Numbered from the stretch's first letter, positions 34,463 to 47,807 are shown. The stretch: 64,000 nucleotides of DNA from Psychrobacillus sp. FSL H8-0483 (GCF_038637725.1 NZ_CP152052.1:975501-1039500); one strand, 5' to 3'. The notes: generated from the letters alone by a model not told the origin. Translations and numbers: made by a program.

Positions 34463-35203
34463 ATGAGGAATAAAGTACTACTAATTACCATTATCCTTTT
34501 ATTATTTGCAACGACAGCGAGTGCAAGCACTTTATATGAAGTGAAAAAAGGAGATTCATTAACTAAAATTGCGAAGGTACATAAAGTGTCTGTTAACGAG
34601 CTTAAAAGTTGGAATAAGCTTACGAAGGATAGTATTTATGTGAAACAAAAATTAATTGTACAAAAACCAAAAGCTGGTCAAGCTCCTCAAAATGTAGTAA
34701 CTGTTAAGCCTGGGACTTCTGCTAAAACGGAAGTAAAAGTGCCATCAGGTGAAGTGAAGTCGGAACAAATTGTTAAACCTCCTACAATTATTAACGAAGC
34801 GAAAGAACTGTCTGTAAGTGGACAAGCTATATACGTATTACTTCAAGATATAGCACCAAGAATGCAAAGTATTCCATATTTATATGGAGGGAATACAATG
34901 GCTGGTTTTGATTGCAGTGGCTTTATTTATTTCGTTCATTCGCAAGCTGGTTTAGGTATTATTCGACAGAGTAGTGAAGGTTATTTTACGCAAAGTGCAA
35001 CTGTTACGAGTCCAGTAGTTGGGGATTTGGCGTTTTTTGAAAATACATATAAAGAAGGTATTTCCCATATGGGAATCTATCTAGGTAATAATGAATTTAT
35101 TCATGCTGGATCTAAAGGAGTAGAGATAACAAGTTTAGATTCTTCTTATTGGAAAGAGCATTTTGTATCGTTTAAACGATTTTACACGGTAAGTATGAAT
35201 TAG
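34463..35203 (+). CDS. LysM and NlpC/P60 cell-wall endopeptidase
   Basis: 246-residue secreted peptidoglycan hydrolase. Signal peptide (residues 1-22, cleavage after ASA), one LysM domain (about residues 24-68, YEVKKGDSLTKIAKVHKVSVNEL), a Lys/Pro/Val-rich linker, then NlpC/P60 (about residues 120-240) with the catalytic Cys in FDCSGFIYF and His in SHMGIYLG. Such enzymes cut stem peptides between D-Glu and the diamino acid. It is followed 18 bp later by a chemoreceptor, probably in the same transcript. Confidence 0.92.
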   Translation: MRNKVLLITIILLLFATTASASTLYEVKKGDSLTKIAKVHKVSVNELKSWNKLTKDSIYVKQKLIVQKPKAGQAPQNVVTVKPGTSAKTEVKVPSGEVKSEQIVKPPTIINEAKELSVSGQAIYVLLQDIAPRMQSIPYLYGGNTMAGFDCSGFIYFVHSQAGLGIIRQSSEGYFTQSATVTSPVVGDLAFFENTYKEGISHMGIYLGNNEFIHAGSKGVEITSLDSSYWKEHFVSFKRFYTVSMN

Positions 35204-35221
35204 AGAGTAGGGTGTTTTTTT

Positions 35222-36910
35222 ATGAAATGGACGATCGGTAAAAAGATGTGGTTTGGGTTTTCTGCAATTCTATTATTATTAATCGTTGTTGCTGCTTCCA
35301 CTATAGGGACAATGTTTAACAACAGTAAAGAATATAAATTCTTATTGGATGATCGCGCAGTGAAAGTGAATCTAGTAAATGAAATTGAGATTGCTCAGAA
35401 GGATATTACTCGAAGTTTATTTGATTTCTTATTATTCAACACGGATGCTTCTCTAAAAAGTGTGAAGGAATTTGAAGAAAAAACAAATAGTTTAACAACT
35501 GAGCTACACAGTAACCTATTTTCTCCAGAAACATTAAAAATGATCGAGGAATTTGAAAGGAAAAGTACAACTTTTACTACTAATAATGCTGATATAATAG
35601 CTGCAAAACAGAAAAAAGACACGATGAATATAAATAGACTCACGGCCAAGTCTAAGTCTATCAATGCGGAAATGTTGAAAATTTTAGAAGAGATTGAGCA
35701 GTTTTTGCAGAATGATATGGATAAAACGAGAGCAGAGCTAACTCGTTTTGAATCTAACGCTACCATGTTTGTCATTTTCTTGTCGATTATAGGAGTTTTG
35801 GTTGGGATTATTTTGGCGTATTTCATTAGTAAAAGTATTTCCAAACCGATTCAAAAGGTTACTGCTGGTTTAGAGGAAATTTCTAATGGTAACTTATTAG
35901 TAGATCCTATCACGATTAAAAATAAAGATGAAGTCGGTGTAATGGCAGTAGCCTTTAATAAAATGTCGAGTGATTTACAAAGAATTGTATCCAGTGTACG
36001 TGATTCATCTATGCAGCTTGCCGCAAATGCAGAGGAACTTTCTGCAAGCTCGGAGGAAAGTCTAGCTTCTTCTCAAATGGTTGCGAGATCTGCTGAAGGA
36101 CAAATGGTCGCAAGTGAACAACAAGTGAACCATTTAGAAACCTCGGTAAATTCAATGATGGAGTTAAAACAAGGAGTTGGACAAATTTCGATAAGTAATG
36201 AAGAAATGCTGCAAGCGACCGATGGAGTAAGAGTTCTTGTGACAAAAGGATCGACTGTTGTCTCTGATGTTGCTACGCAGATGGATACGATTCATTCGAC
36301 GTTTAAAGAAACGACAGAAATAATGCAGAATATGGCGAAGCATTCGGATGCTATTCAGTCCATAACGGCACTTATTACAGATATCTCCGAACAAACCAAT
36401 TTACTTGCTCTAAATGCAGCTATTGAAGCAGCGCGAGCTGGAGAATACGGTAAAGGCTTTGCCGTTGTAGCGGAAGAAGTGCGGAAGCTTGCGGAGCAAT
36501 CAAAAAACTCTGCTTCTGAAATTGAATCAATGGTTCAACTGATCCAATCAGCATCGGGTGATGCAGTTAAAGCAATTACAGTTGGTGGAGATAAAGTAGA
36601 AGAAGGTCTTTCAAAAACAACGGAGTCACTTCATGTATTTAATGAAATTGAATCAAGTGTAGGGGAAGTAGTATTTAAAGTGGAATCCGTTTCTGCTGCA
36701 ATCGAGCAAATTCAAGCAATGGCCGAATCTGTAACAGAAAGCGCACAACAAGTTCAAATTTTAGCAAGTAGCGCATCTGCAGGTGCAAGCGATACAAGTG
36801 CTGCTACAGAGGAACAATTAGCTGTAAATGAGGAAATCTCAACTAGCGCACAATCGTTAGCTAATCTAGCAGAAAAACTACAAAGTGAAGTAAGTCATTT
36901 TAAAATTTAA
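35222..36910 (+). CDS. Methyl-accepting chemotaxis protein with 4HB-type sensor
   Basis: 562-residue membrane chemoreceptor. Transmembrane helices at about residues 9-30 and 178-200 flank an all-helical extracellular domain of about 145 residues (four-helix-bundle type). A HAMP domain follows, then the methylation helices and the signalling hairpin with [19 protein letters not shown] and [13 protein letters not shown]. It lacks a C-terminal pentapeptide tether. The ligand is unknown. Confidence 0.95.
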   Translation: MKWTIGKKMWFGFSAILLLLIVVAASTIGTMFNNSKEYKFLLDDRAVKVNLVNEIEIAQKDITRSLFDFLLFNTDASLKSVKEFEEKTNSLTTELHSNLFSPETLKMIEEFERKSTTFTTNNADIIAAKQKKDTMNINRLTAKSKSINAEMLKILEEIEQFLQNDMDKTRAELTRFESNATMFVIFLSIIGVLVGIILAYFISKSISKPIQKVTAGLEEISNGNLLVDPITIKNKDEVGVMAVAFNKMSSDLQRIVSSVRDSSMQLAANAEELSASSEESLASSQMVARSAEGQMVASEQQVNHLETSVNSMMELKQGVGQISISNEEMLQATDGVRVLVTKGSTVVSDVATQMDTIHSTFKETTEIMQNMAKHSDAIQSITALITDISEQTNLLALNAAIEAARAGEYGKGFAVVAEEVRKLAEQSKNSASEIESMVQLIQSASGDAVKAITVGGDKVEEGLSKTTESLHVFNEIESSVGEVVFKVESVSAAIEQIQAMAESVTESAQQVQILASSASAGASDTSAATEEQLAVNEEISTSAQSLANLAEKLQSEVSHFKI

Positions 36911-36925
36911 TACATTATCGTTAAC

Positions 36926-36962
36926 GCCCCCTATTCGTGATCTGCGAATAAGGGGCATTTTT
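36926..36962 (+). terminator. Terminator after chemoreceptor
   Basis: Stem GCCCCCTATTCG / CGAATAAGGGGC (one mismatch) plus a T-rich tail. Confidence 0.9.
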
Positions 36963-36999
36963 AGGTGGACAGAGTTATTTGTAGGGGAAATGTCTAATA

Positions 37000-37066
37000 T
37001 TGCCGTATGGGTCGGAATGTTGCAGTTATGGCTCTTTATATTGCGAGCAGGCATAGTAATATTGTA
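37000..37066. repeat. Small degenerate copy of the TTGCG 21-bp array
   Basis: Four monomers with AATATTGCCGTATG-like cores; TTGC/TTGT starts at 37000, 37020, 37041 and 37062. It lies between a terminator and the next gene, as at the other two sites. Confidence 0.65.
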
Positions 37067-37173
37067 AAATACAAAACCTCACCTTTGATTCTAATGCTTA
37101 GTCGTAAAATTTCCTGAACTGGACACATTCTAGTGAAAATAAATATCGTATAATGTACCTAGGTGATGACGCT

Positions 37174-37605
37174 ATGTATACATTCATTCTTTTTGCACAT
37201 GTGATAAGTGCGATTCTTTCTATTGGGCCTTTCTTTGTTCTTTTCCCTGTTTTAAATAGAATGAAAGAGAAAAATAGGGACGTGCTGGATTCGCACATAG
37301 AAGTTTTTCAAGCTGCGATCCGAATCGTAAAGCATGCAGGGCATGTATTAGTAACATCCGGAATTCTGTTGATGTGGCAAGGAAACTGGTCATGGTCTAC
37401 ATCGTGGGTAGTCATGACGATTGTTGTGATGATTAGTTCCATTGTGTTTCTTGCAAAAGCCTTTAAGCCAAAGATTAGACAATTCTATGCAGGCGAAATC
37501 GATTCACATGCACTTATTTTTAAATTACGACGCTCTGTATGGAAATATATTTTCTTATTATTAATGATGCTCTGGTTTATGGTAGCAAAACCAAATTTAT
37601 GGTAA
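37174..37605 (+). CDS. Small integral membrane protein, DUF2269-like
   Basis: 143-residue protein with four predicted membrane helices (TFILFAHVISAILSIGPFFVL; HAGHVLVTSGILLMW; SWVVMTIVVMISSIVFL; YIFLLLMMLWFMVA) and short basic loops. The conserved-looking FAHVISAILSIGPFF resembles DUF2269 proteins. The function is unknown. The start at 37174 is preferred to 37153 because AGGTGATG lies 7 nt upstream. Single gene followed by a terminator. Confidence 0.7.
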   Translation: MYTFILFAHVISAILSIGPFFVLFPVLNRMKEKNRDVLDSHIEVFQAAIRIVKHAGHVLVTSGILLMWQGNWSWSTSWVVMTIVVMISSIVFLAKAFKPKIRQFYAGEIDSHALIFKLRRSVWKYIFLLLMMLWFMVAKPNLW

Positions 37606-37608
37606 TGG

Positions 37609-37639
37609 ACTCTTTCTCGAAAGTGAGAAAGGGTTTTTT
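37609..37639 (+). terminator. Terminator after membrane protein gene
   Basis: ACTCTTTCTC / GTGAGAAAGGGT stem with GAAA-type loop and a T-run. From here to 37850 there is no gene. Confidence 0.85.
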
Positions 37640-37853
37640 AAATTTGCGATTCATCCTACTTCTCATATCTCCCCCTAAGAAAGACGCAATCAATGAAAAT
37701 TTATCGGGTACTGCTATTTATTTCGAGACTTTACTGAGCGAGCCTCGAGTTGCAATTTACATCTAACAAATAACCTCTTCGTCCATATACATCCTCGCGT
37801 TAATTAATTAAATTTTTGCAAAAAGTTCACAATTATTTTAATTGCGTATGAAA

Positions 37854-37867
37854 TGCGATATATCGCA
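37854..37867. promoter_or_regulatory. Perfect 14-bp palindrome upstream of ilvD
   Basis: TGCGATATATCGCA is fully self-complementary and ends 1 bp before the cre site, at about -105 relative to the inferred ilvD transcription start. It could be an operator; no regulator is recognised. Confidence 0.5.
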
Positions 37868-37868
37868 G

Positions 37869-37884
37869 ATGTAAGCGATTACAA
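37869..37884. promoter_or_regulatory. CcpA-binding cre site upstream of ilvD
   Basis: ATGTAAGCGATTACAA matches the cre consensus WTGNNARCGNWWWCAW at every position. Its centre lies about 88 bp upstream of the expected transcription start. In B. subtilis CcpA activates ilv-leu from a similarly distant upstream site, which would tie amino acid synthesis to carbon supply here too. Confidence 0.8.
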
Positions 37885-37929
37885 CAAAAGTGAATATTCA
37901 AAACTAACTGATAATTTTCAAAAAGGGTG

Positions 37930-37958
37930 TTGACGTCGCATTTTAAAGGCGATATGAT
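37930..37958 (+). promoter_or_regulatory. SigA promoter of the ilv-leu operon
   Basis: TTGACG, 17-nt spacer, TATGAT: near-consensus. A CodY-like sequence AATTTTCAAAAAGGG (11 of 15) covers 37913-37927 just before the -35, so CodY could block it, but that match is weak. A second dyad ATTGTG-N8-CACAAT lies downstream at about 37978-37997. Confidence 0.85.
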
Positions 37959-38061
37959 ATCAACAATCTATTAATATATTGTGCGAAAATTCACAATCGA
38001 AAAAAAGTAAAGCTGCAAAGCTAAACGCGAGAAAAGCGGTAAGTATAGGAGCGGATTAAAA

Positions 38062-39729
38062 TTGAGAAGTGACATGATTAAAAAAGGCGTCGATCGTGCC
38101 CCTCACCGTAGCTTACTTTATGCTACAGGGGTTAAGACAAGAGATTTAGATAAACCGTTTATCGGTGTTTGTAACTCCTATATTGATATTATTCCAGGCC
38201 ACATGCATTTAAATAAGTTTGCAGAGGTTGTAAAAGAAGCCATTCGTGAGGCAGGAGGAATTCCATTCGAATTCAACACAATTGGTGTAGATGATGGAAT
38301 TGCAATGGGTCACATCGGAATGAGATATTCACTTCCGAGTCGTGAGCTAATAGCGGACTCAGCCGAAACAGTTATTAACGCACACTGGTTCGATGGAGTG
38401 TTTTACATTCCAAACTGTGACAAAATCACACCGGGGATGTTAATGGCGGCAGTAAGAACGAATGTCCCATCTGTTTTCGTATCAGGTGGACCGATGGAGG
38501 CTGGTGTATCAGCTGACGGGAAACAACTTTCTCTAACTTCGGTTTTCGAAGGTGTTGGTTCTTACAAATCCGGTAACATGTCCGCAGAACAACTTCTTGA
38601 TATTGAACAAAATGCATGTCCTACATGCGGTTCCTGTTCGGGAATGTTCACAGCGAACTCGATGAACTCTTTAATGGAAATGCTAGGTGTGACATTGCCA
38701 GGTAACGGTACAATTGTTGCGACGTCAGACGAACGTCACCAACTTATTAAAGAAGCTGCTAAACATCTTGTACGTATGATTAAAGAAGATGTGAAGCCGA
38801 GAGATTTGATTACGAAAGAAACAATTGATGATGCTTTTGCGTTAGACATGGCAATGGGAGGTTCTACCAATACAGTACTTCACACATTAGCAATTGCACA
38901 TGAAGCGGAAATTGATTATAACGTTAGAGAAATAAATGAAGTGGCAAAACGTATTCCTTATTTATCGAAGATTATGCCAGCATCTGATTACTCCATGCAT
39001 GATGTACATCTAGCAGGAGGAGTTAGTGCCATTATAAAAGAGCTTTGCGAGATTCCAGGAGCTGTTCACCCGGATCGTATGACGATTACAGGTAAGACGC
39101 TCTATGAAAATGTAAAAGAGTCAGAGATTAAAAATGATCAAGTCATACGCCGAAAAGAAAACCCATATAGTCCTGTAGGTGGTTTGTCCGTTTTATTCGG
39201 GAATATTGCTCCTGAAGGAGGGGTAATCAAGGTTGGTGCTGTGGATCCTTCGATTAAAGAGTTTACTGGGAAAGCAATTGTGTTTGAATCACAAGAAGCT
39301 TCTCAAGAAGCAATTGATAACGGTACAGTTCAAGAAGGCCATGTAGTTGTTATTCGCTACGAAGGGCCAAAAGGTGGACCAGGGATGCCAGAAATGCTTG
39401 CTCCGACATCAGCGATTCAAGGTCGCGGTTTAGGAACGAAAGTGGCACTCATTACAGACGGGCGATTCTCCGGCGCATCTAGAGGGATTTCCATTGGACA
39501 TATTTCTCCAGAAGCAGCAGATGGTGGACCGATTGCATTAATAAAAAATGATGACATTATCGCTATTGATTTAACTAATAGAACAATAGAATTACTCGTT
39601 AGTGATGAAGAACTAGCTGCAAGAAAAGCAAACTTACATCCCTTTGAACCCAAAATTAAAAAAGGTTATTTAGCAAGATATTCAAAGTTAGTAACATCTG
39701 CAAGCACAGGTGGAGTTATGAAGATCTAA
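38062..39729 (+). CDS. ilvD: Dihydroxy-acid dehydratase
   Basis: 555-residue Fe-S dehydratase converting dihydroxy-isovalerate and -methylvalerate to the 2-keto acids of valine and isoleucine synthesis. Cluster ligands are visible in [17 protein letters not shown] and [18 protein letters not shown]-terminal [12 protein letters not shown] and [15 protein letters not shown] are typical. TTG start with AGGAG about 10 nt upstream; the next ATG (38074) has no ribosome binding site. Here ilvD leads the operon, ahead of a T-box. Confidence 0.97.
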   Translation: MRSDMIKKGVDRAPHRSLLYATGVKTRDLDKPFIGVCNSYIDIIPGHMHLNKFAEVVKEAIREAGGIPFEFNTIGVDDGIAMGHIGMRYSLPSRELIADSAETVINAHWFDGVFYIPNCDKITPGMLMAAVRTNVPSVFVSGGPMEAGVSADGKQLSLTSVFEGVGSYKSGNMSAEQLLDIEQNACPTCGSCSGMFTANSMNSLMEMLGVTLPGNGTIVATSDERHQLIKEAAKHLVRMIKEDVKPRDLITKETIDDAFALDMAMGGSTNTVLHTLAIAHEAEIDYNVREINEVAKRIPYLSKIMPASDYSMHDVHLAGGVSAIIKELCEIPGAVHPDRMTITGKTLYENVKESEIKNDQVIRRKENPYSPVGGLSVLFGNIAPEGGVIKVGAVDPSIKEFTGKAIVFESQEASQEAIDNGTVQEGHVVVIRYEGPKGGPGMPEMLAPTSAIQGRGLGTKVALITDGRFSGASRGISIGHISPEAADGGPIALIKNDDIIAIDLTNRTIELLVSDEELAARKANLHPFEPKIKKGYLARYSKLVTSASTGGVMKI

Positions 39730-39754
39730 AGATAAATATTTAAATCTATGATGA

Positions 39755-40042
39755 GGCAAAAGTTAAAGGAATCTTGTATTCACAGAGAGCTGGTGTAGCT
39801 GGAAGCCGGCAATACAACCTTTAGCGACATCCCCTCGGAGTGAAGTGTTGAACGGGAAACCTATTAGATACTTCCGGGTGTAGTAACTGACTACTCTCGT
39901 TATAAATGGATGGCTGGCGTTCGTCGGTTGTCTGGGAGGTAGCGGTTGCGCTGCGAACTAGGGTGGTACCATGAAAAGAATTTCATCCCTATACAAAAGA
40001 ACGATGGTTTCTTTGTGTGGGAAGAAGTTCTTTTCTTTTTTT
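39755..40042 (+). promoter_or_regulatory. T-box riboswitch controlling ilvB-leu genes
   Basis: The 14-base T-box motif appears as AGGGTGGTACCATG (39960-39973). Upstream is a Stem I-like region with AGAGAGCTGG, CCGGCAATAC and CGGAGTGAAG. The terminator AAAAGAAC / GTTCTTTT (39995-40034) plus a T-run follows and competes with the antiterminator (GAACTAGGGTGG with CCATG...TTTCATCCCT). Uncharged tRNA would favour read-through into ilvB. CTC triplets (Leu) are present in likely specifier regions, but the specifier was not resolved with certainty. Confidence 0.88.
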
Positions 40043-40122
40043 ATAAAACAAGGTGTTGTCTAGACTTCAGCACCTGCAGCTTTTCTTTAAAACTGGACGA
40101 TTTGAACAAAAAGGAGGAAATT

Positions 40123-41877
40123 ATGATGAAGTTGAGTGTAGAAGAAGCAGAACAAACCTATGAAGATACTGAAATGCCCGCTGCTCCCAAGCAATTAGTC
40201 GGAGCGGATGTTTTAATCGAAACACTGAAAAAGCATCAAGTGGAAGTAGTATTTGGTTATCCAGGTGGGGCGGTTTTACCGATTTATGATGCATTATACA
40301 AAAATCCAATTAAGCATATCTTAGCCCGTCACGAACAAGGTGCAATTCATGCAGCGGAAGGATATGCAAGAGTTTCAGGAAAAGTCGGAGTGGTTCTCGC
40401 TACTTCAGGACCTGGAGCAACGAACTTAGTAACAGGAATTGCAGATGCCATGATGGATTCCATTCCACTGGTTGTATTAACGGGGCAAGTTGCTACTACT
40501 GTTATTGGTACGGATGCTTTCCAAGAAGCGGATATTATCGGTATTACGCAACCAATTACGAAACATAATTATCAAATCAAAGATATCGCTGATTTACCAA
40601 GAATTATTAACGAAGCTTTTCATATTGCTTCCACAGGTCGTCCAGGACCAGTCGTCGTAGATATTCCAAAAAATATGGCAACAGGCATGTTTGTTTCAAC
40701 AGATGATATCGATCAGGAAGTCAATCTTCCAGGATATCAACCAACGACAACGCCTAACTTTTTACAAATTCAAAAAGCGGCTCAAGCTATTTCTACTGCC
40801 AAACAACCATTGATCTTAGCTGGTGCAGGTGTATTATTCGCAAAAGCATCAGATCAATTAGCAGCATTTGCAGAGAAATATCAAATTCCTGTCACAAACA
40901 CACTTCTAGGACTCGGAAGTATAGAAGGGGATCATGAACTATTCTTAGGGATGGCAGGAATGCATGGTACGTATACAGCAAATATGGCGATTCAAACTTG
41001 TGACTTACTAATCAATGTTGGAGCTAGATTTGATGATCGCTTGACAGGAAATTTAAATTACTTTGCTCCGAATGCAAAAGTAGTTCACATCGATATAGAT
41101 CCTGCAGAAATCGGAAAAAATGTTCCAACTGAAATTCCGATTGTGGCAGATGCAAAGGAAGCGTTAGAAGCTTTACTAGCACAGGCTGTACCTAATGGAA
41201 ACACAACAGCTTGGTTAGAGAGTTTACATGTTTCGAAGATACAATATCCATTCCATTACCAAGCAAGTGAAGAAAGAGGTCTTCTTCCACAGCAAGTTCT
41301 AGAGCTTGTGCACGAGTATACAAATGGAGATGCCGTTGTGACTACTGACGTTGGGCAACATCAAATGTGGACAGCACAGTATTATAAATTCAATCATCCA
41401 CATAACTGGGTAACTTCTGGTGGACTCGGCACGATGGGATTTGGATTCCCAGCAGCAATTGGTGCACAGCTTGCAAAACCAGAAGCTAAAGTAGTTTCTA
41501 TCGTTGGGGATGCTGGTTTCCAAATGACACTTCAGGAATTATCTCTATTACAAGAGATGCGAATTCCGGTCAAAATAATCATTTTGAACAATCAAGCACT
41601 TGGAATGGTTCGCCAGTGGCAAGAAACATTCCACGGAGAGCGTTTCTCTCAATCATTGATTCCGGTACAACCAGATTTCGTCAAATTAGCAGAAGCTTAC
41701 GATATTAAAGGCTACAAAATCGAAACATACGAGGATGCGAAGGTGCAATTAAAAGAAGCGTTAGCATCGAATGAGCCAGTATTAATTGATTGCCGAGTGG
41801 TTCAAAAAGAAAGTGTCTATCCAATGGTTGCTCCAGGAAAAGGACTACACGAAATGATTGGAGTGAAGCCAGAATGA
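40123..41877 (+). CDS. ilvB: Acetolactate synthase large subunit
   Basis: 584-residue thiamine-diphosphate enzyme forming acetolactate or acetohydroxybutyrate. [14 protein letters not shown] with the catalytic Glu in [32 protein letters not shown] and the TPP/Mg motif [14 protein letters not shown]...[14 protein letters not shown] are clear. AAGGAGG lies 5 nt before the ATG at 40123 and 8 nt before the ATG at 40126; the true start is one of the two. The longer frame reaching back to 39946 runs through the T-box and is not coding. It overlaps ilvN by 4 nt. Confidence 0.97.
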   Translation: MMKLSVEEAEQTYEDTEMPAAPKQLVGADVLIETLKKHQVEVVFGYPGGAVLPIYDALYKNPIKHILARHEQGAIHAAEGYARVSGKVGVVLATSGPGATNLVTGIADAMMDSIPLVVLTGQVATTVIGTDAFQEADIIGITQPITKHNYQIKDIADLPRIINEAFHIASTGRPGPVVVDIPKNMATGMFVSTDDIDQEVNLPGYQPTTTPNFLQIQKAAQAISTAKQPLILAGAGVLFAKASDQLAAFAEKYQIPVTNTLLGLGSIEGDHELFLGMAGMHGTYTANMAIQTCDLLINVGARFDDRLTGNLNYFAPNAKVVHIDIDPAEIGKNVPTEIPIVADAKEALEALLAQAVPNGNTTAWLESLHVSKIQYPFHYQASEERGLLPQQVLELVHEYTNGDAVVTTDVGQHQMWTAQYYKFNHPHNWVTSGGLGTMGFGFPAAIGAQLAKPEAKVVSIVGDAGFQMTLQELSLLQEMRIPVKIIILNNQALGMVRQWQETFHGERFSQSLIPVQPDFVKLAEAYDIKGYKIETYEDAKVQLKEALASNEPVLIDCRVVQKESVYPMVAPGKGLHEMIGVKPE

Positions 41878-42386
41878 AAAGAATCATAACGGTAACCGTG
41901 ATGAATCAAAGCGGCGTACTAAACCGCGTAACTGGCCTTCTGATGAAGCGTCAATTCAATATTGAAAGTATTACAGTAGGGCATACGGAGCAAAAGCAAA
42001 TATCTAAAATGACGTTTGTTGTGAATGTAGAGGATGAACAAAAGTTGGAGCAGCTATTAAAACAACTCCAAAAGCAAGTAGATGTTTTAAAAGTAAACGA
42101 TATTACCGAAAAATCGATTGTCGTACGAGAGTTGGCGCTGGTGAAAGTCGTGTCGCCACCAGCTGTGAGAGCGGAAATCAATAGTATTGTAGAACCTTTC
42201 CGAGCTGCTACCATAGACACTGGTAAAAATGTTGTTACTTTCCAAGTGACAGGTAATCCTGAAAAAATCGATGCATTTATTGATTTGCTCAAGCCATATG
42301 GCATTAAAGAGCTTACAAGAACCGGTGTCACGGCATTTGTTCGTGAAACACAGAAAGCAATTACACCACAGTTATCCATTTTATAA
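41874..42386 (+). CDS. ilvN: Acetolactate synthase small (regulatory) subunit
   Basis: 170-residue regulatory subunit giving valine feedback. The N-terminal ACT domain ([34 protein letters not shown]) is followed by an ALS_ss C-terminal domain ([24 protein letters not shown]). The ATG overlaps the ilvB stop as ATGA. Confidence 0.96.
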   Translation: MKRIITVTVMNQSGVLNRVTGLLMKRQFNIESITVGHTEQKQISKMTFVVNVEDEQKLEQLLKQLQKQVDVLKVNDITEKSIVVRELALVKVVSPPAVRAEINSIVEPFRAATIDTGKNVVTFQVTGNPEKIDAFIDLLKPYGIKELTRTGVTAFVRETQKAITPQLSIL

Positions 42387-42394
42387 AAATATAA

Positions 42395-44984
<2,590 letters not shown>

Positions 44985-45003
44985 TCAAACGGGAGTGAAT
45001 GAG

Positions 45004-46104
45004 ATGGAAAAAACGATTACGGTATTACCCGGAGATGGAATTGGTCCGGAAGTAATGGAAGCTGCTGTAAAGGTACTTCAAACAATTGCAAAACGATATA
45101 ATCATACGTTTAATCTGCAATATGCTTTGATTGGTGGAGCTGCTATCGATGCTTATGAAAATCCACTTCCAGAAGAAACAATAAACGTGTGTAGTAAAAG
45201 TGATGCCATTCTCTTAGGCGCAGTTGGCGGGCCAAAATGGGATCAAAATCCATCTCATTTACGCCCGGAAAAAGGGTTGCTAGCAATTCGTAAACATTTT
45301 GGATTGTATGCAAATATTCGTCCTGTTAAAGCTATCCCTGCATTACTAGACGCTTCTCCTCTTAAAAAGGAAGTGGCGGAAAGTGTGGATTTGGTAATCG
45401 TTCGTGAACTTACAGGAGGACTTTATTTCAGTGAACCACGTGAGAAAACGAAGGATCATGCATTAGACACGCTTATTTATTCGAGAACTGAAATTGAACG
45501 TATTGTCGATACAGCTTTCCAGATTGCGAGAAGCCGCAGAGGAAAACTGGCTTCTGTTGATAAGGCGAATGTATTGGACACAAGTAAATTATGGCGTGAA
45601 ATCGTAGAAGAGAAAAAACATGCTTATCCAGACGTAGCAGTAGAGCATATGCTTGTTGATTCTACTGCGATGAAATTGATTACAAAACCTAGTGCATTTG
45701 ATGTTATCGTAACGGAAAATATGTTTGGCGATATTTTAAGTGATGAGGCTTCTGTCATCACTGGTTCACTAGGAATGTTACCATCTGCCAGTACTCGCGA
45801 AGATGGCTTCGGATTATATGAACCTGTCCACGGTTCTGCTCCTGATATTGCAGGTCAAAACAAAGCAAATCCAGCAGCAACTATTCTTTCGGTTGCTATG
45901 ATGCTACGTGAAGCCTTCCAATTGGAAACAGAAGCAGCAGCGGTAGAAGCAGCGGTGTTTAATGTATTAAACGATGGCCATTTCACAGGTGATTTACAAG
46001 TAGAAGGAAAACCAGCTCTATCTACTACGGAATGGACATCAAAAGTATTAGAAGAGTTAGACTCAGAATTTGTATCTGATAGCATTATGTTTTCTTATGT
46101 CTAA
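45004..46104 (+). CDS. leuB: 3-Isopropylmalate dehydrogenase
   Basis: 366-residue NAD-dependent beta-decarboxylating dehydrogenase. PGDGIGPEVM, LLGAVGGPKWD, VRELTGGLYF and the metal/NAD motif NMFGDILSDEASVITGSLG are all present. An in-frame GTG at 44995 exists, but GGGAG lies 8 nt before the ATG at 45004. Confidence 0.97.
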   Translation: MEKTITVLPGDGIGPEVMEAAVKVLQTIAKRYNHTFNLQYALIGGAAIDAYENPLPEETINVCSKSDAILLGAVGGPKWDQNPSHLRPEKGLLAIRKHFGLYANIRPVKAIPALLDASPLKKEVAESVDLVIVRELTGGLYFSEPREKTKDHALDTLIYSRTEIERIVDTAFQIARSRRGKLASVDKANVLDTSKLWREIVEEKKHAYPDVAVEHMLVDSTAMKLITKPSAFDVIVTENMFGDILSDEASVITGSLGMLPSASTREDGFGLYEPVHGSAPDIAGQNKANPAATILSVAMMLREAFQLETEAAAVEAAVFNVLNDGHFTGDLQVEGKPALSTTEWTSKVLEELDSEFVSDSIMFSYV

Positions 46105-46123
46105 CCAAAAGGAGAGGGACTAA

Positions 46124-47539
46124 ATGGCAAAAACGATTATTGAGAAAATTTGGGATGAACATATTGTATACGAGGAAGAAGGTAAACCAGACCTTCTCTA
46201 TATCGATCTTCACTTGCTTCATGAAGTAACATCTCCTCAGGCTTTTGAAGGGTTACGACTAAATAATCGTAAGGTTCGTCGTCCAGATCTTTGCTATGCA
46301 ACAATGGACCATAACGTACCAACTCGCAATAGAGAACAGATTAAAGATGTGATTGCACGTAAACAAATCAGCACGCTTCAAGAAAACTGTGAACAATTTG
46401 GTGTTCCACTTGCGAATATGGACCATCCAGATCAAGGGATTGTACATATAATCGGACCAGAACTTGGCCTAACTCAACCCGGAAAAACAATTGTGTGTGG
46501 AGATAGTCACACATCTACTCACGGTGCGTTCGGTGCAATCGCTTTTGGTATTGGAACAAGTGAAGTGGAACATGTTCTTTCCACTCAAACACTATGGCAA
46601 GCTAAACCGAAAACAATGGAAATCAAAGTAACTGGCGAACTTGGTTACGGTGTAGCGGCAAAAGATATTATTTTGGCGATCATTTCAAAATTCGGTATCG
46701 ATATGGGTACTGGATATATTGTGGAATATACGGGAGAAGCTATTCGTAAGTTGACAATGGAAGAGCGTATGACGATTTGTAATATGTCGATCGAAGCAGG
46801 AGCTCGTGCTGGTTTGATTAGTCCAGATGAAACGACGGTTGAATTCCTAAGAGGTCGTGAGCATGTTCCGGCAGGAGAGGCTTTTGAACAAGAAGCAGCT
46901 CGTTGGTTAGCATTAGCGTCAGACGAAGGTGCAACTTACGATAAAACAGTAGAGATTTCCGCTGACGAAATCGAACCGTTTGTTACATGGGGTACAAATC
47001 CTTCGATGGGTTCTGGAGTTTCACAAAACATTCCTTATACTTCAGATTTCACTGAAATAAGCGATCAACAAGCGCATGAAAAAGCAATAGCATATATGGG
47101 TCTAGAAGAAGGCATGGCTTTAGTAGATATTCAAATTAGCAATGTATTTATTGGTTCTTGTACGAACGCACGTCTAAGCGATTTACGAACAGCTGCAAGC
47201 GTTGTAGAAGGTTGCAAAGTGCATCCAAATGTAAAAGCAATCGTCGTTCCAGGATCTAAAGCCGTGAAAAAACAAGCAGAACAAGAAGGTTTAGACAAAA
47301 TATTCCTTGATGCAGGATTTGAATGGCGCGAATCTGGTTGCAGTATGTGCCTAGCGATGAATGATGATATTGTACCAGCGGGCGAACATTGTGCATCTAC
47401 ATCCAACCGTAACTTCGAAGGTCGTCAAGGTGCAGGATCTAGAACACATCTTATGAGCCCAGCAATGGCAGCGGCTGCAGCAATTGAAGGTCATATTGTA
47501 GATATTCGCAAATTTCAACTTTATCTGGCAGGAGTTTAA
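46124..47539 (+). CDS. leuC: 3-Isopropylmalate dehydratase large subunit
   Basis: 471-residue aconitase-family subunit carrying the 4Fe-4S cluster. Cys ligands lie in [10 protein letters not shown] and in [23 protein letters not shown] and [20 protein letters not shown] are conserved. AAAGGAGAGG precedes the ATG. It works as a heterodimer with LeuD, from which it is separated here by a 268-bp structured insert. Confidence 0.97.
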   Translation: MAKTIIEKIWDEHIVYEEEGKPDLLYIDLHLLHEVTSPQAFEGLRLNNRKVRRPDLCYATMDHNVPTRNREQIKDVIARKQISTLQENCEQFGVPLANMDHPDQGIVHIIGPELGLTQPGKTIVCGDSHTSTHGAFGAIAFGIGTSEVEHVLSTQTLWQAKPKTMEIKVTGELGYGVAAKDIILAIISKFGIDMGTGYIVEYTGEAIRKLTMEERMTICNMSIEAGARAGLISPDETTVEFLRGREHVPAGEAFEQEAARWLALASDEGATYDKTVEISADEIEPFVTWGTNPSMGSGVSQNIPYTSDFTEISDQQAHEKAIAYMGLEEGMALVDIQISNVFIGSCTNARLSDLRTAASVVEGCKVHPNVKAIVVPGSKAVKKQAEQEGLDKIFLDAGFEWRESGCSMCLAMNDDIVPAGEHCASTSNRNFEGRQGAGSRTHLMSPAMAAAAAIEGHIVDIRKFQLYLAGV

Positions 47540-47559
47540 ACTCTTGCTGATTAGAGGAA

Positions 47560-47790
47560 CTCGGCTAAGATCGCTGCAAAAGAACTTTTGCGGCAACGTC
47601 TGAGTGACCAACATCCTGTTGGCCAAATCCTTTGGTGGAGGTTACAGATAATAAAGGAGTAATAAGTATGTTGTTAGCCTAAATCCGTCGCATCCATGCG
47701 ACAATGGCTAACTGACCTGCATCACGCAGGCCTTAGCTCAATTCAAAATCTGGACGCAATTACGCCAAGGCGAAATTGATTTAATAAATG
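47560..47790. repeat. Hairpin-rich dispersed-repeat-like insert between leuC and leuD
   Basis: Four hairpins in series: GCAAAAG / CTTTTGC (47576-47591), CCAACA / TGTTGG (47608-47622), GTTAGCC...GGCTAAC enclosing GTCGCAT / ATGCGAC (47673-47712), and CCTGC / GCAGG (47716-47730). A tail containing TTACGCCAAGGCGAAAT follows. The middle holds a perfect micro-ORF: AAAGGAG, 8 nt, ATG TTG TTA GCC TAA (47668-47682). None of the stems has a T-tract. It looks like mobile intergenic repeat DNA lodged in the operon. Confidence 0.6.
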
Positions 47791-47807
47791 CGCAAGGAGG
47801 AAAACCC

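Noticed and set aside
39946-40122. N-terminal extension of ilvB by 59 residues
   Set aside because: This stretch is the 3' half of the T-box, including its terminator; a strong AGGAGG precedes the ATG at 40123/40126.
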